DNA of 64,000 bases from Sphingomonas yunnanensis (lineage in GTDB: Bacteria > Pseudomonadota > Alphaproteobacteria > Sphingomonadales > Sphingomonadaceae), in assembly GCF_019898765.1 (NCBI RefSeq), contig NZ_JAIOKB010000006.1, positions 124,001 through 188,000 on the forward strand, in the 5' to 3' direction. The notes under the pieces are model-generated. The model was not told where the DNA came from, searched no databases, and worked only from the letters and a program-made list of their open reading frames with translations. A program made the position numbers and the translations under genes. Positions within the stretch are counted from its first letter, which is position 1. The number at the start of each line of letters is the position of its first letter. Positions 50,606 to 59,531 of the stretch are shown one piece after another.

Positions 50606-52513
50606 ATGACCAGCTACCAGCCCGACGCGCTGATCCGCGCCGACGTCGCCGCCTATCTCGCGCGGCATGAGGAGAAGTCGCTGCTGCGCTTCCTCACCTG
50701 CGGCTCGGTCGACGACGGCAAGTCGACGCTGATCGGCCGGCTGCTCTACGACAGCAAGCACGTCTTCGAGGACCAGCTCGCCGCGCTCGAGGACGATTCC
50801 AGGCGCGTCGGCACGCAGGGCGGCAACATCGACTTCGCGCTGCTGGTCGACGGGCTCGCCGCCGAGCGCGAGCAGGGCATCACGATCGACGTCGCCTATC
50901 GCTTCTTCGCCACCGAGACGCGCAAGTTCATCGTCGCCGACACGCCCGGCCACGAGCAATACACGCGCAACATGGTCACGGGCGCCTCCACCGCCGACCT
51001 CGCGGTGATCCTGGTCGACGCGCGCAAGGGCGTGCTGACGCAGACGCGCCGCCACTCCTATCTCGCGCAATTGCTCGGCATCCGCCACGTCGTGCTGGCG
51101 ATCAACAAGATGGACCTGGTGAACTACGACCAGGCCGCGTTCGACCGGATCCGGCTGGCCTATCGCGCCTTCGCCAGCGAGATCGGCGTCACCGACTTTC
51201 GCGCCATCCCGGTGTCCGGTCTCGGCGGCGACAATATCGCGACGCGCAGCCCGCACATGGACTGGTATGACGGGCCGACGCTGATCGAGCATCTCGAGCA
51301 GGTGCCGGTCGACGCCGACCGCGCCGCGCGCGCGCCGTTCCGCCTGCCGGTGCAATGGGTCAACCGACCCGACCTCGACTTCCGCGGCTTCGCGGGCACG
51401 GTCGCGGGCGGAGCGGTGCACCCCGGCGACGCGGTGCGGATCGTCCCCTCGGGGCGGACCACGACGGTCAAGCGGATCGTCGCGCTCGGCGGCGACCGCG
51501 CGCGCGCCGAGGCGGGCGAGGCGGTGACGCTGACGCTCGCCGACGAGGTCGACTGCTCGCGCGGCGACGTCATCGCCGCCGCGGACGATCCCCCCGAGGT
51601 GGCGGACCAGTTCGAGGCGACGCTGGTATGGATGGCGGAAGAGGAAATGCTGCCGGGGCGCAGCTATGCCTTCCAGCTCGCTACGCAGACCGCCTCGGCG
51701 GTGCTGCGCCAGCCGAAATATCAGGTCAACGTCAACACGCTGGAGCACACCGCCGCGCGCACGCTGGAGCTCAACGCAATCGGCGTGGCGACCTTGTCGC
51801 TCGACCGCCCGATCGTGTTCCAGCCCTATGAGCAGAGCCGCGAGCTGGGCGGCTTCATCCTGATCGACAAGGCCACCAACGCCACCGTCGCGGCGGGGAT
51901 GATCCGCTTCGCGCTGCGCCGCGCCAGCAACGTCCACCGCCAGCCGACCGACGTGACCCGCGAGAAGCGCGCGGCGCTCAAGAACCAGCGCCCCGCGGTG
52001 CTGTGGTTCACCGGCCTGTCCGGGGCGGGCAAGTCGACCATCGCCAATCTCGTCGAGAAGAAGCTGGCGCGGATGAACCGCCACACCTTCCTGCTCGACG
52101 GCGACAATGTGCGCCACGGGCTCAACCGCGATCTCGGCTTCACCGACGCCGACCGGGTGGAGAACGTCCGCCGCATCGGCGAGGTGGCGCGGTTGATGAC
52201 GGACGCGGGGCTGATCGTGCTGACCGCCTTCATCTCGCCGTTCCGCGCCGAGCGCGACATGGTGCGCGCGATGCTGCCGGAGGGCGAGTTCGTCGAGGTG
52301 CATGTCGACACGTCGCTGGCGTCGGCCGAGGCGCGCGACGTCAAGGGGCTGTACGCGAAGGCGCGCGCGGGCCAGCTGGCGAACTTCACTGGGATCGACA
52401 GCCCGTACGAGCCACCCGAGACGCCTGAGCTGCGCGTCGACACCGCGGCGGAGAGCGCCGAGGCCGCGGCGGAGCGGATCGTCGCCTGGCTGCTGGAGCG
52501 CGAGGAGGGGTAG
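50606..52513 (+). CDS. cysN: Fused sulfate adenylyltransferase subunit 1 and APS kinase (CysN-CysC)
   Basis: 635 aa, like rhizobial NodQ. Residues 1-430 form the EF-Tu-like GTPase: G1 GSVDDGKST (33-41), [16 protein letters not shown]. Beta-barrel domains follow. Residues about 455-635 are APS kinase with P-loop GLSGAGKST (470-478) and [15 protein letters not shown]. The product would take sulfate to PAPS in one polypeptide with CysD. Nothing here shows whether PAPS serves reduction or sulfation; cysH is not in the window. Confidence 0.96.
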   Translation: MTSYQPDALIRADVAAYLARHEEKSLLRFLTCGSVDDGKSTLIGRLLYDSKHVFEDQLAALEDDSRRVGTQGGNIDFALLVDGLAAEREQGITIDVAYRFFATETRKFIVADTPGHEQYTRNMVTGASTADLAVILVDARKGVLTQTRRHSYLAQLLGIRHVVLAINKMDLVNYDQAAFDRIRLAYRAFASEIGVTDFRAIPVSGLGGDNIATRSPHMDWYDGPTLIEHLEQVPVDADRAARAPFRLPVQWVNRPDLDFRGFAGTVAGGAVHPGDAVRIVPSGRTTTVKRIVALGGDRARAEAGEAVTLTLADEVDCSRGDVIAAADDPPEVADQFEATLVWMAEEEMLPGRSYAFQLATQTASAVLRQPKYQVNVNTLEHTAARTLELNAIGVATLSLDRPIVFQPYEQSRELGGFILIDKATNATVAAGMIRFALRRASNVHRQPTDVTREKRAALKNQRPAVLWFTGLSGAGKSTIANLVEKKLARMNRHTFLLDGDNVRHGLNRDLGFTDADRVENVRRIGEVARLMTDAGLIVLTAFISPFRAERDMVRAMLPEGEFVEVHVDTSLASAEARDVKGLYAKARAGQLANFTGIDSPYEPPETPELRVDTAAESAEAAAERIVAWLLEREEG

Positions 52514-52565
52514 GGGGTGACCGGCTCGCTGACCGAGTAATCGGTTGCGGGCAAAGGTCTCTTCA

Positions 52566-52591
52566 GATCCTCCCCCGCGAGCGGGGAGGAT
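52566..52591. repeat. Single arm of the GATCCTCCCC family
   Basis: GATCCTCCCCCGCGAGCGGG continues to GAGGATT, a 26-bp hairpin. It lies 54 bp after cysNC and might end that transcript. Confidence 0.45.
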
Positions 52592-52666
52592 TGGCTCCTC
52601 TCGCACGATCGCGATCAATCACATGCCGCTCGCCGCGGCGGGCGCGCTTCGCTACCGCCGCCGCAT

Positions 52667-54760
52667 ATGCGCAAGCTCCTGATTCCCGCCGCGATCCCTG
52701 TCGCCTTTCTCGCCGCCACCCCGGCCGCAGCGCAGGACGCTCCGGCGGCAGCGCAGGACGCCCCCACCGCCGCCACCCCCGACGTGGTCGTCACCGGCCG
52801 CGGGCTCGACGAGCGCGCCGGCGACCGCGCCTTCTCGATCGTCACGATCGATCAGGACCGGCTGCGCGCCAACGCCAGCGACCGGCTCGAGAGCGTGCTC
52901 GCCGACGTCGCCGGGCTGCAGCAGTTCCGCCGCTCCGACTCGCGCTCGGCCAACCCCACCAGCCAGGGGATCAGCCTGCGCGGCATCGGTGGCAACGCCT
53001 CAAGCCGCGCCTTGCTGCTGCTCGACGGCGTGCCGCAGACCGATCCGTTCGGCGGCTGGGTGCCGTTCCCGGCCTATGCCACCGACCGGCTCGGCCGCGT
53101 GCGCGTGACGCGTGGCGGGGGCAGCGGCTATCTCGGCGCGGGGGCGCTGGCGGGAACGGTCGAGCTGGAGAGCGCCGACCCGCGCCAACTCGCCGCGGTG
53201 ATGGCGTCGGTCGCTTATGGCTCCCGCGACTCGGTCGACGCCAACGCCTCGGCGACGCTGACCAGCGGCGTGGGCTTCGCCACGATCTCGGGCGCGTACC
53301 AGCGCGGCGACGGCTTCACCCCGACGGTGCGCGAGGACCGCGGCCCCGCCGACCGGCCGGCGCCCTATGAGCAGGCCTCGGGCGCGGTGCGCGGCGTGAT
53401 CGCGCTGGCGCCCGCGGTCGAGCTCCAGGCCAATGTCTCCGCCTTCACCGACACGCGCGAGCGCGGCACCGCCTTCACCGACAATCGCAGCGAGGGCGCC
53501 GACGCCAGCCTGCGTCTGGTCGGGCGCGGCAGCTGGGGCTTCACCGCACTGGCCTATCTCCAGACGCGCGCTTTCGCCTCGCGCTTCGCCGGTGTCGACA
53601 CCGCGCGCACCCGCGCCACCCAGACGCTCAACCAATATAATACGCCCGCGACCGGCACCGGCGCGCGGCTCGAGATCGCCCCGCCGGTGGGCGAGGGGCG
53701 CGAGCTGCGGCTGGGCGCGGAGTGGCGCGACGTCAGCGGGCGCACGCAGGAGCTGTACACCTTCGTCAACGCCGCGCCGACGCGGCGCCGGGTCGCGGGC
53801 GGCGACCAGCGCACGCTCGGCGCCTTCGCCGACGCCAGCGCCACGCTCGGCACGCTGACGCTGACCGCGGGCGGGCGCGTCGACTGGTGGAAGATCGACA
53901 ACGGCTTCCTGCGCGAGACCCCGCTGGCGGCGGCCGCGGCGCTGACCGACACGCGCTTCGCCGACCGCAGCGGCAGCGAGGCGACCGGTCGCGTCGGCGC
54001 GGCCTGGGCGCCGGTGAGCGCGGTGACGTTCCGCGCGGCGGGCTATCGCGGCTGGCGGCTGCCGACGCTCAACGAACTCTATCGCCCGTTCCGCGTCGGC
54101 GCCGACGCCACCGCGGCCAATGCCGCGCTGTCGCCGGAGACGCTGACCGGCGTCGACGGCGGCGTGACGGTGACGCCGCTCGGCGGGGTGGCGCTGACCG
54201 CGACGGTCTTCTGGAACCGGCTCGACGACGCCATCGCCAACGTCACCGCGGGCAATGGGCCGGGGACCTTCCCCGGCGTCGGCTTCGTCGCGGGGGCGTA
54301 TCGCGTGCGGCAGAATCTCGACTCGATCCGCTCGCGCGGGGTCGAGCTCGACGCGCGCTGGACGCTCGGCGAAGTGACCGCCTCGGGCTCGTGGAGCCAC
54401 GTCGACCCGCGCGTGTCGGCGAGCGGCGCGGCGGCCGCGCTCGACGGGCTGCGCCCGGCGCAGACGCCGCTCGACCAGCTCTCCGCGACGCTCGGCTGGC
54501 GGCGCGACCGGCTGGCGGCGTCGGCGACGCTGCGCCACGTCGCGCGCCAGTTCGATGACGACCAGAACCTGCGCGCGCTGGCGCCGGCGACCACGCTCGA
54601 CGGCTATCTCGCGCTGCCGCTGACGCGGACGATCGCGGTGGAGGCGCGGGGGGAGAATCTGATCGACGCGCGCGTCGAGGCGGGGATCAGCGGCGCCGAC
54701 GTGGTGGAGCGCGCCACGCCGCGGACCTTGTGGCTTGGGCTGCGCTTCCGCGGGGGGTGA
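52667..54760 (+). CDS. TonB-dependent outer-membrane receptor
   Basis: 697 aa. Signal peptide MRKLLIPAAIPVAFLAATPA, then a TonB-box-like TPDVVVTGRG at about residue 36. The plug domain is at about 50-160 (GISLRGIGGNASSRALLLLD), followed by a 22-strand barrel ending LGLRFRGG. BtuB-like by layout. It follows the sulfate-activation genes after 153 bp, which could mean uptake of a sulfur compound, but cobalamin or another ligand is equally possible. Confidence 0.88.
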   Translation: MRKLLIPAAIPVAFLAATPAAAQDAPAAAQDAPTAATPDVVVTGRGLDERAGDRAFSIVTIDQDRLRANASDRLESVLADVAGLQQFRRSDSRSANPTSQGISLRGIGGNASSRALLLLDGVPQTDPFGGWVPFPAYATDRLGRVRVTRGGGSGYLGAGALAGTVELESADPRQLAAVMASVAYGSRDSVDANASATLTSGVGFATISGAYQRGDGFTPTVREDRGPADRPAPYEQASGAVRGVIALAPAVELQANVSAFTDTRERGTAFTDNRSEGADASLRLVGRGSWGFTALAYLQTRAFASRFAGVDTARTRATQTLNQYNTPATGTGARLEIAPPVGEGRELRLGAEWRDVSGRTQELYTFVNAAPTRRRVAGGDQRTLGAFADASATLGTLTLTAGGRVDWWKIDNGFLRETPLAAAAALTDTRFADRSGSEATGRVGAAWAPVSAVTFRAAGYRGWRLPTLNELYRPFRVGADATAANAALSPETLTGVDGGVTVTPLGGVALTATVFWNRLDDAIANVTAGNGPGTFPGVGFVAGAYRVRQNLDSIRSRGVELDARWTLGEVTASGSWSHVDPRVSASGAAAALDGLRPAQTPLDQLSATLGWRRDRLAASATLRHVARQFDDDQNLRALAPATTLDGYLALPLTRTIAVEARGENLIDARVEAGISGADVVERATPRTLWLGLRFRGG

Positions 54761-54803
54761 AGGCGGTCGTCTCTCAAAGCAGAGGTCAGCAACCCGCTAC
54801 GGA

Positions 54804-54946
54804 GACACTTCCCTCCCTGTAGGAGATGGAGCCGGGGTGCCACGCTTCCGCGAAGGCGGCACGCGCGGCAACGCTTCGGGGGCTATCCGCGGGCACGTCG
54901 CTCGCGGAAGCGCGAGGCTTCGGCCCTCCCTGGAGGGAAGGGAAAG
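54804..54946. repeat. Inverted repeat, TTCCCTCCCTG / CCAGGGAGGG type
   Basis: Left arm CACTTCCCTCCCTGTAGGAG, right arm CCCTCCCTGGAGGGAAGGGA, plus inner CTTCCGCGAAGG and CGCGGAAGCGC stems. It separates the convergent TonB receptor and Rieske genes. Confidence 0.55.
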
Positions 54947-54973
54947 CCAACTTCACTCCCTTCGGCCCGTATC

Positions 54974-55342
54974 TCACCCCGTCACGATCAACCCGTCGCG
55001 CACGGTCACCGGCCAGACCGCCAGCCGCGCGCCCACGCACGGCCCCGCGATGCAGACCCCGTCCTCCACGACGAACAGCGCGCCATGCCACGAACAGCGC
55101 ACGTGCCCCGCGACGAGATAGTCGTCCAGTACCTGCGCCAGCGGCAGCCCGGCGTGCGGGCAGCGGTCGACATAGCCGAACACCTCGTCCCCGCGCCGCA
55201 CCACGAAGCCGTGGAACCGCCCCGCGCGCAGCTGGAGCACGAAGTTGCGCGCGGCGCCGTCCGCGATCGCGGCGAGCGGCGCCAGCGTCACACCCGCCGG
55301 CGCGGCGTGCACGCGCGCGCCCGCCGGCGCTCCCTCGCTCAT
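54974..55342 (-). CDS. Rieske [2Fe-2S] ferredoxin-like protein
   Basis: 122 aa single Rieske domain. The cluster ligands are the first C-x-H in [12 protein letters not shown] and the second C-x2-H in [14 protein letters not shown]. Such stand-alone proteins carry electrons to an oxygenase or act in quality control. It overlaps the hmgA stop as ATGA, so it is the second gene of an hmgA-Rieske unit. A link to homogentisate oxidation is inferred. Confidence 0.9.
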   Translation of the reverse strand: MSEGAPAGARVHAAPAGVTLAPLAAIADGAARNFVLQLRAGRFHGFVVRRGDEVFGYVDRCPHAGLPLAQVLDDYLVAGHVRCSWHGALFVVEDGVCIAGPCVGARLAVWPVTVRDGLIVTG

Positions 55343-56625
55343 CCGAGCGGGGGCACCTTCGCCTTGGGGAAGTCCTTCCAGACCGCGTCATAGTCGAGCT
55401 GGGCGTGCGCCAGCGCGTGCGCCGTCGGGCGGTACGGCCAGCAGCTCTCGAGCATGAAGGCCATCGTTCCCTCGATCTTGTGCGGCCTGAGCTCGGCCTC
55501 GGAGGCGCCGCGCCAGCTCGCCAGGTCCGGCCCGTGCCCCGCCATCATGTTGTGGAGCGACACGCCGCCGGGGCGGAAGCCGTCGGCCTTCGCGTCATAG
55601 GCCCCGGTGATCAGCCCCATCGCCTCGCTCATCACGTTGCGGTGGAACCATGGCGGACGGAACGTGTCCTCCGCCACCATCCAGCGCGGCGGGAAGATCA
55701 CGACGTCGGCGTTGGCGCGGCCGGGCACGTCGCTCGGGCTGGTCAGGACGGTGAAGATCGACGGGTCGGGATGGTCGAAGCTGACGGTGTTGATCGCCAT
55801 GAACCGCGCGAGATCGTAGCGCCACGGCGCGAGGTTGCCGTGCCATGCCACCACATCGAGCGGGCTGTGGTCGAGCGTGGTGGTCCACAACGTGCCGAGG
55901 AACTTCTGGATCACCTCGGTCGCGCGGTCCTCGTCCTCGTAGCGCGCCGCCGGCGTCTCGAAATCGCGCGGGTTGGCGAGCCCGTTGGCGCCGATCGGGC
56001 CGAGATCGGGCAGGCGGAACAGTGCGCCGTGATTCTCCGCGACATAGCCGCTGGCCTGGCCGTCGGGCAGCGTCGCGCGGAACCGCACTCCGCGCGGCAC
56101 CAGCGCGACCTGCCCGGGCGCGACCTCGACGCGGCCGAGCTCGGTATCGAGCCGCAGCCGCCCGGCCTGGGGGATAAACAGCAGCTCGCCATCCGCGTTC
56201 ACGAAGACACGGTCGGTCATGTCGCGATTGGCGGCAAAGACGTGGAGCGCGACCCCCTCCAGCTCGGCGGGATCGCGGTTGGCGAGTATCGTCACCATGC
56301 CGTCGATCAGGTCGGTCGCTGCGTCGGGCGCGGCGAGCGGGTCCCAGCGCAGCCGGTTGGGCGCGAGCGGCGCTGCGTCAGTGCCGGGGGCGAACAGCGT
56401 CGCGCCGTGATAGCGCCGATACGGCGGATGCTCGGCGGTGGGACGCAGGCGGTACAGCCAGGAGCGGCGGTTCTCGTGGCGCGGCGCGGTGAAGGCGGTG
56501 CCCGAGAGCTGCTCGGCATAGAGGCCGAAGGCGGGCCGCTGCGGCGAGTTGCGCCCGATCGGCAGCGCACCGGGCACCGCCTCGGTCGACACGTGGTTGC
56601 CGAAGCCAGGAATGTAGTCGCTCAT
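55339..56625 (-). CDS. hmgA: Homogentisate 1,2-dioxygenase
   Basis: 428 aa. Opens the homogentisate ring to maleylacetoacetate in tyrosine breakdown. The N terminus [20 protein letters not shown] is typical. The iron-binding region includes [20 protein letters not shown] and [16 protein letters not shown], with further histidines. GAGGAG precedes ATG 56625. The long extension of the frame to 56934 reads through a repeat and is not coding. Confidence 0.96.
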   Translation of the reverse strand: MSDYIPGFGNHVSTEAVPGALPIGRNSPQRPAFGLYAEQLSGTAFTAPRHENRRSWLYRLRPTAEHPPYRRYHGATLFAPGTDAAPLAPNRLRWDPLAAPDAATDLIDGMVTILANRDPAELEGVALHVFAANRDMTDRVFVNADGELLFIPQAGRLRLDTELGRVEVAPGQVALVPRGVRFRATLPDGQASGYVAENHGALFRLPDLGPIGANGLANPRDFETPAARYEDEDRATEVIQKFLGTLWTTTLDHSPLDVVAWHGNLAPWRYDLARFMAINTVSFDHPDPSIFTVLTSPSDVPGRANADVVIFPPRWMVAEDTFRPPWFHRNVMSEAMGLITGAYDAKADGFRPGGVSLHNMMAGHGPDLASWRGASEAELRPHKIEGTMAFMLESCWPYRPTAHALAHAQLDYDAVWKDFPKAKVPPLG

Positions 56626-56786
56626 GCGCCGCTCCTCACGATGGGTGCCACGGGTAAGGTCCAGCCGATCTCGTCGGCGTCGTTCGTCACGCCGTGCGGC
56701 TCGGCCATCCGCCTCGTCCGCCGCTCTACCACAATGTCCTTCTTTCCCTCCGTCACCGCCCCCTCCCCCGTCATCGCCCCTTCCTC

Positions 56787-56880
56787 CGTCAATTCGCGAA
56801 GGCGGGATCCATAAACGCTGACGTCGGTGCAAGGAGCGCAGCGTCAGCGCGTCTGGATACCCGCCTTCGCGGAGATGACG
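56787..56880. repeat. 94-bp CGTCA...ATGACG paired palindrome (GGATCCATAAACGCTGACG arms)
   Basis: Begins CGTCAATTCGCGAAGGCGGG and ends CCTTCGCGGAGATGACG. Inner tags CATAAACGCTGACG and CGTCAGCGCGTCTGG match the element at 42786-42883. Main content of the 345-bp gap 56626-56970 between hmgA and hppD. Confidence 0.8.
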
Positions 56881-56970
56881 TGAGCGAGGCGGTGGACGAC
56901 GATACAGCAGGCTTGTCCGGTATTCGGCCGCCACTGGCCGCCGGCCGCCTGCCGCCCAACGCCGCCCCGC

Positions 56971-58035
56971 TCACGCATCGACCGTGATCACCCCGCGGCG
57001 GATCTGATCGAGCTCGATCGACTCGTATAGCGCCTGAAAATTGCCGTTGCCGAAGCCCTGGTTGCCCTTGCGCTGGATGATCTCGAAGAAGATCGGCCCC
57101 ACCATCGTCTCGGTGAAGATCTGGAGCAGGAGTCCTTCCTCGCCGACGTTGCCGTCGATCAGGATGCGGTTCCTTCTCAGCCGTTCGAGGTCCTCGCCGT
57201 GGTTCGGCACGCGCTCGTCGACCAGCTCGTAATAGGTCTCGATCGTGTCCTGCAGCTTGACCCCGCGCGCGCGCAGCTTCTCGACGGTCGCGTAGATGTC
57301 GTCGGTGGTGAGCGCGAGGTGCTGGATGCCCTCGCCGTTATAGTCGCGGATGAACTCCTCGATCTGGCTCTTGTCATCCTGGCTCTCGTTGAGCGGGATG
57401 CGGATCGCGCGATCGGGCGCGATCATCGCCTGGCTGAAGAGGCCGGTCGCCTTGCCCTTGATGTCGAAATACTTCTGCTCCTCGAAGCCGAAGATCTGGC
57501 CGTAGAATTCGGCCCAGACGCGCATCTGCCCGCGACGGACGTTGTGGGTGAGATGATCGAGCAGGTCGAGCCCGACACCGTTCGCCGCCATCTCCTCAAT
57601 GGCGCCGGGGATCTGGTCCCAGCCGTCGTAGATCGAGCCCGCGGCGCCGTGGCGGTCGACGAGGTACAGCAGCGAGCCGCCGATCCCCTCCAGCGCTGGG
57701 AGATCGTCGAGTGCCTGACCCGCCGGGGCCGGCTTCGCACCGCGCGCGATCGCGGCGTCATAGGCGGCACGCGCGTCCCGAACGCGGAACGCCATCGCGC
57801 TCGCTGAGGGGCCGTGCGCGGCGCGGAAGGCCGCGGCGTGGCCACTGGGCTCGCGGTTGATCAGCAGCGTGATGCGGCCCTGCTGGTACCGCGTCAGCGT
57901 CCGCGCGGGATGTGTCGCAGTGGCGACGAAGCCGAGCGCCTCGAACTGCGCCGCCAGCGCGTCCGCGTCGGGCGCGGTGAACTCGCAGAACTCGAAGCCG
58001 TCGAGCCCCATCGGATTGACATCGATATGCTGCAT
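56971..58035 (-). CDS. hppD: 4-hydroxyphenylpyruvate dioxygenase
   Basis: 354 aa. Makes homogentisate, the substrate of HmgA, from 4-hydroxyphenylpyruvate. Two vicinal-oxygen-chelate domains. Iron ligands are H in LDHLTHNVRRG, H in GIQHLALTTDDI, and E in GPIFFEIIQRKG. The FGNGNFQALYESIELDQIRR C terminus is standard. A promoter and a palindrome lie just upstream. Confidence 0.96.
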   Translation of the reverse strand: MQHIDVNPMGLDGFEFCEFTAPDADALAAQFEALGFVATATHPARTLTRYQQGRITLLINREPSGHAAAFRAAHGPSASAMAFRVRDARAAYDAAIARGAKPAPAGQALDDLPALEGIGGSLLYLVDRHGAAGSIYDGWDQIPGAIEEMAANGVGLDLLDHLTHNVRRGQMRVWAEFYGQIFGFEEQKYFDIKGKATGLFSQAMIAPDRAIRIPLNESQDDKSQIEEFIRDYNGEGIQHLALTTDDIYATVEKLRARGVKLQDTIETYYELVDERVPNHGEDLERLRRNRILIDGNVGEEGLLLQIFTETMVGPIFFEIIQRKGNQGFGNGNFQALYESIELDQIRRGVITVDA

Positions 58036-58052
58036 GGCCGCTCTCGCAATGG

Positions 58053-58093
58053 TATCGTCTGAGACAATATCAGGTGAGACTAGCTGCGGTCAA
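58053..58093 (-). promoter_or_regulatory. hppD promoter with palindromic operator over the -10
   Basis: Read on the minus strand, TTGACC (58088-58093) and GATATT (58066-58071) are 16 bp apart and suit a sigma-70 -35/-10 pair. TATCGTCTGAGACAATA (58053-58069) is a 17-bp palindrome with one mismatched pair and overlaps the -10. It ends 18 bp before the hppD start. A repressor there would control tyrosine catabolism. Confidence 0.6.
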
Positions 58094-58128
58094 CGTGTGG
58101 CTCGTGTAGGATCATCTTCTTTCTCGCC

Positions 58129-58152
58129 GCCCCGGCGAACGCCGGGGTTCAG
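58129..58152. repeat. Single arm of the CCCCGGCGAAGGCCGGGG family
   Basis: CGCCCCGGCGAACGCCGGGG followed by TTCAGG, in the divergent gap between hppD and the MscS gene. The rest of the gap also contains a CGCCTCCGCG octamer like those near yebC (about 58255-58270). Confidence 0.45.
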
Positions 58153-58289
58153 GTGGTTAGGGACCGCAGGCGGCTGCGGCGGCGGTCACGCTGGGGCTGG
58201 TGCTCCGACCACAAGTCACCGCGCGCACGAGGGAACGCCCGCCCGCGCGCCCTCGTTGCGCCTCCGCGACACCGCCGCAGGGAGAATCG

Positions 58290-59381
58290 ATGGCCGCGCT
58301 GACCCGAACGCTGCGCGCCTGGACGCGCGAGATGCCCGACTGGCTGCTCGGACTCGCCTATGTCGCGGGAGCGGTGGCGCTTGCGGTGGTGGTCCATCGT
58401 CTGATCATCTGGGTGGCGCGCCGAGGGACTCGCGCGCGCCCCGACAGCACCGCCGCGGTGTTCGTCGAGCGCGTGCGCAAGCTGCTACGCTGGCTGCTGG
58501 TCGCGATCGCGCTGGCGGCGTTGCAACCCGCGCTCGATCTCAGCCGCGGCGCCGCGACCCTGTGGGCACGGCTCTCGGCGCTGCTGGTGCCGGGTCTGAT
58601 GGGCTGGTGCGCGATCGTCGCGATCGGGACGGTGATCGACGTGATGATGCGCCGCGCCGACATCAGCGTGGAGGACAATCTGCGCGCGCGGCGGCGCCGC
58701 ACCCGACTCGGGATCCTGCGCCAGATCATCGTCTCGGTGGTGCTGCTGGTGACGATCTGCACGATGCTGATGACGATCCCCTCGGTTCGCAGCCTGGGCG
58801 TGACGCTCGCGGCCTCGGCGGGTCTCGCCGGCCTCGCGGTGGGCGCCGCGGCGCAGCCCGCGCTCAAGAACCTGATCGCCGGCTTTCAGATGATCTTCAC
58901 CGAGCCGATCCGCATCGACGACGTCGTCATCATGGACGGCGAATGGGGGCGGATCGAGGAGATCCGGCTGACCTATGTCGTCGTCAAGATATGGGACGAG
59001 CGCCGGCTGGTGGTGCCCGTCTCCAAGTTCCTCGAGCAGAGCTTCCAGAACTGGACCCGCCAGTCGAGCGCGCTGCTGGGCAGCGTGTTCTGGTATCTCG
59101 ACCCGGCGGTGGACGTCGAGCGGCTGCGTGTGAAGCTGGGCGAGATCGTCACGAGCAACCCGCGCTGGGACAAGCGCTTCTGGAACCTGCAGGTGACCGA
59201 CTCGAAGCCCGACGGCTCGCTCGAATTGCGCGGGCTGATGACCGCGCGCGACGCCGCCATCGCGTTCGACCTGCGCTGCGACGTGCGCGAGGCGCTGCTC
59301 GCGTACATCCGCGCCGAGATGCCCGAGGCGCTGCTGCGGCGGCGCGTGCTGGTGGAAGGGGAAGTCAGCGGCTCGGCCTGA
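58290..59381 (+). CDS. MscS-family mechanosensitive ion channel
   Basis: 363 aa inner-membrane channel releasing solutes on hypo-osmotic shock. Four or five membrane segments at about 20-190 (WLLGLAYVAGAVALAVVVHR, then GLMGWCAIVAIGTVIDVMM). The pore helix is the glycine/alanine-rich SLGVTLAASAGLAGLAVGAA, then the cytosolic vestibule starting AQPALKNLIAGFQMIFTEPI. GGAGA is 5 bases before ATG 58290. It lies beside the trehalose operon, another osmoadaptation unit. Confidence 0.92.
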   Translation: MAALTRTLRAWTREMPDWLLGLAYVAGAVALAVVVHRLIIWVARRGTRARPDSTAAVFVERVRKLLRWLLVAIALAALQPALDLSRGAATLWARLSALLVPGLMGWCAIVAIGTVIDVMMRRADISVEDNLRARRRRTRLGILRQIIVSVVLLVTICTMLMTIPSVRSLGVTLAASAGLAGLAVGAAAQPALKNLIAGFQMIFTEPIRIDDVVIMDGEWGRIEEIRLTYVVVKIWDERRLVVPVSKFLEQSFQNWTRQSSALLGSVFWYLDPAVDVERLRVKLGEIVTSNPRWDKRFWNLQVTDSKPDGSLELRGLMTARDAAIAFDLRCDVREALLAYIRAEMPEALLRRRVLVEGEVSGSA

Positions 59382-59390
59382 GGATGTTCT

Positions 59391-59525
59391 CTGCCTCAGG
59401 GGAAGGGCGTGGGTGCGGCCAAGTCGCGAGCGCGGGATCGTCGGAACGTGCCACCAGCCCTCCTCTACGGGGGGGGAGTAGGTCGCGCGAGACCGATGAT
59501 CTCGCCTTCCCTCTGAGGAAAGGGG
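59391..59525. repeat. Inverted repeat between MscS and otsA genes
   Basis: Left arm CTGCCTCAGGGGAAGGGCG and right arm CGCCTTCCCTCTGAGGAAAG face each other over about 135 bp, with a GCCCTCCTCTACGGGGGGGG centre. It lies where the two transcripts converge and could act as a bidirectional terminator. Confidence 0.5.
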
Positions 59526-59531
59526 CTCTCG

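Noticed and set aside
55339..56934. A 531-aa HmgA with a long N-terminal extension
   Set aside because: The extension reads through the repeat at 56787-56880. ATG 56625 has a GAGGAG site and the family N terminus.
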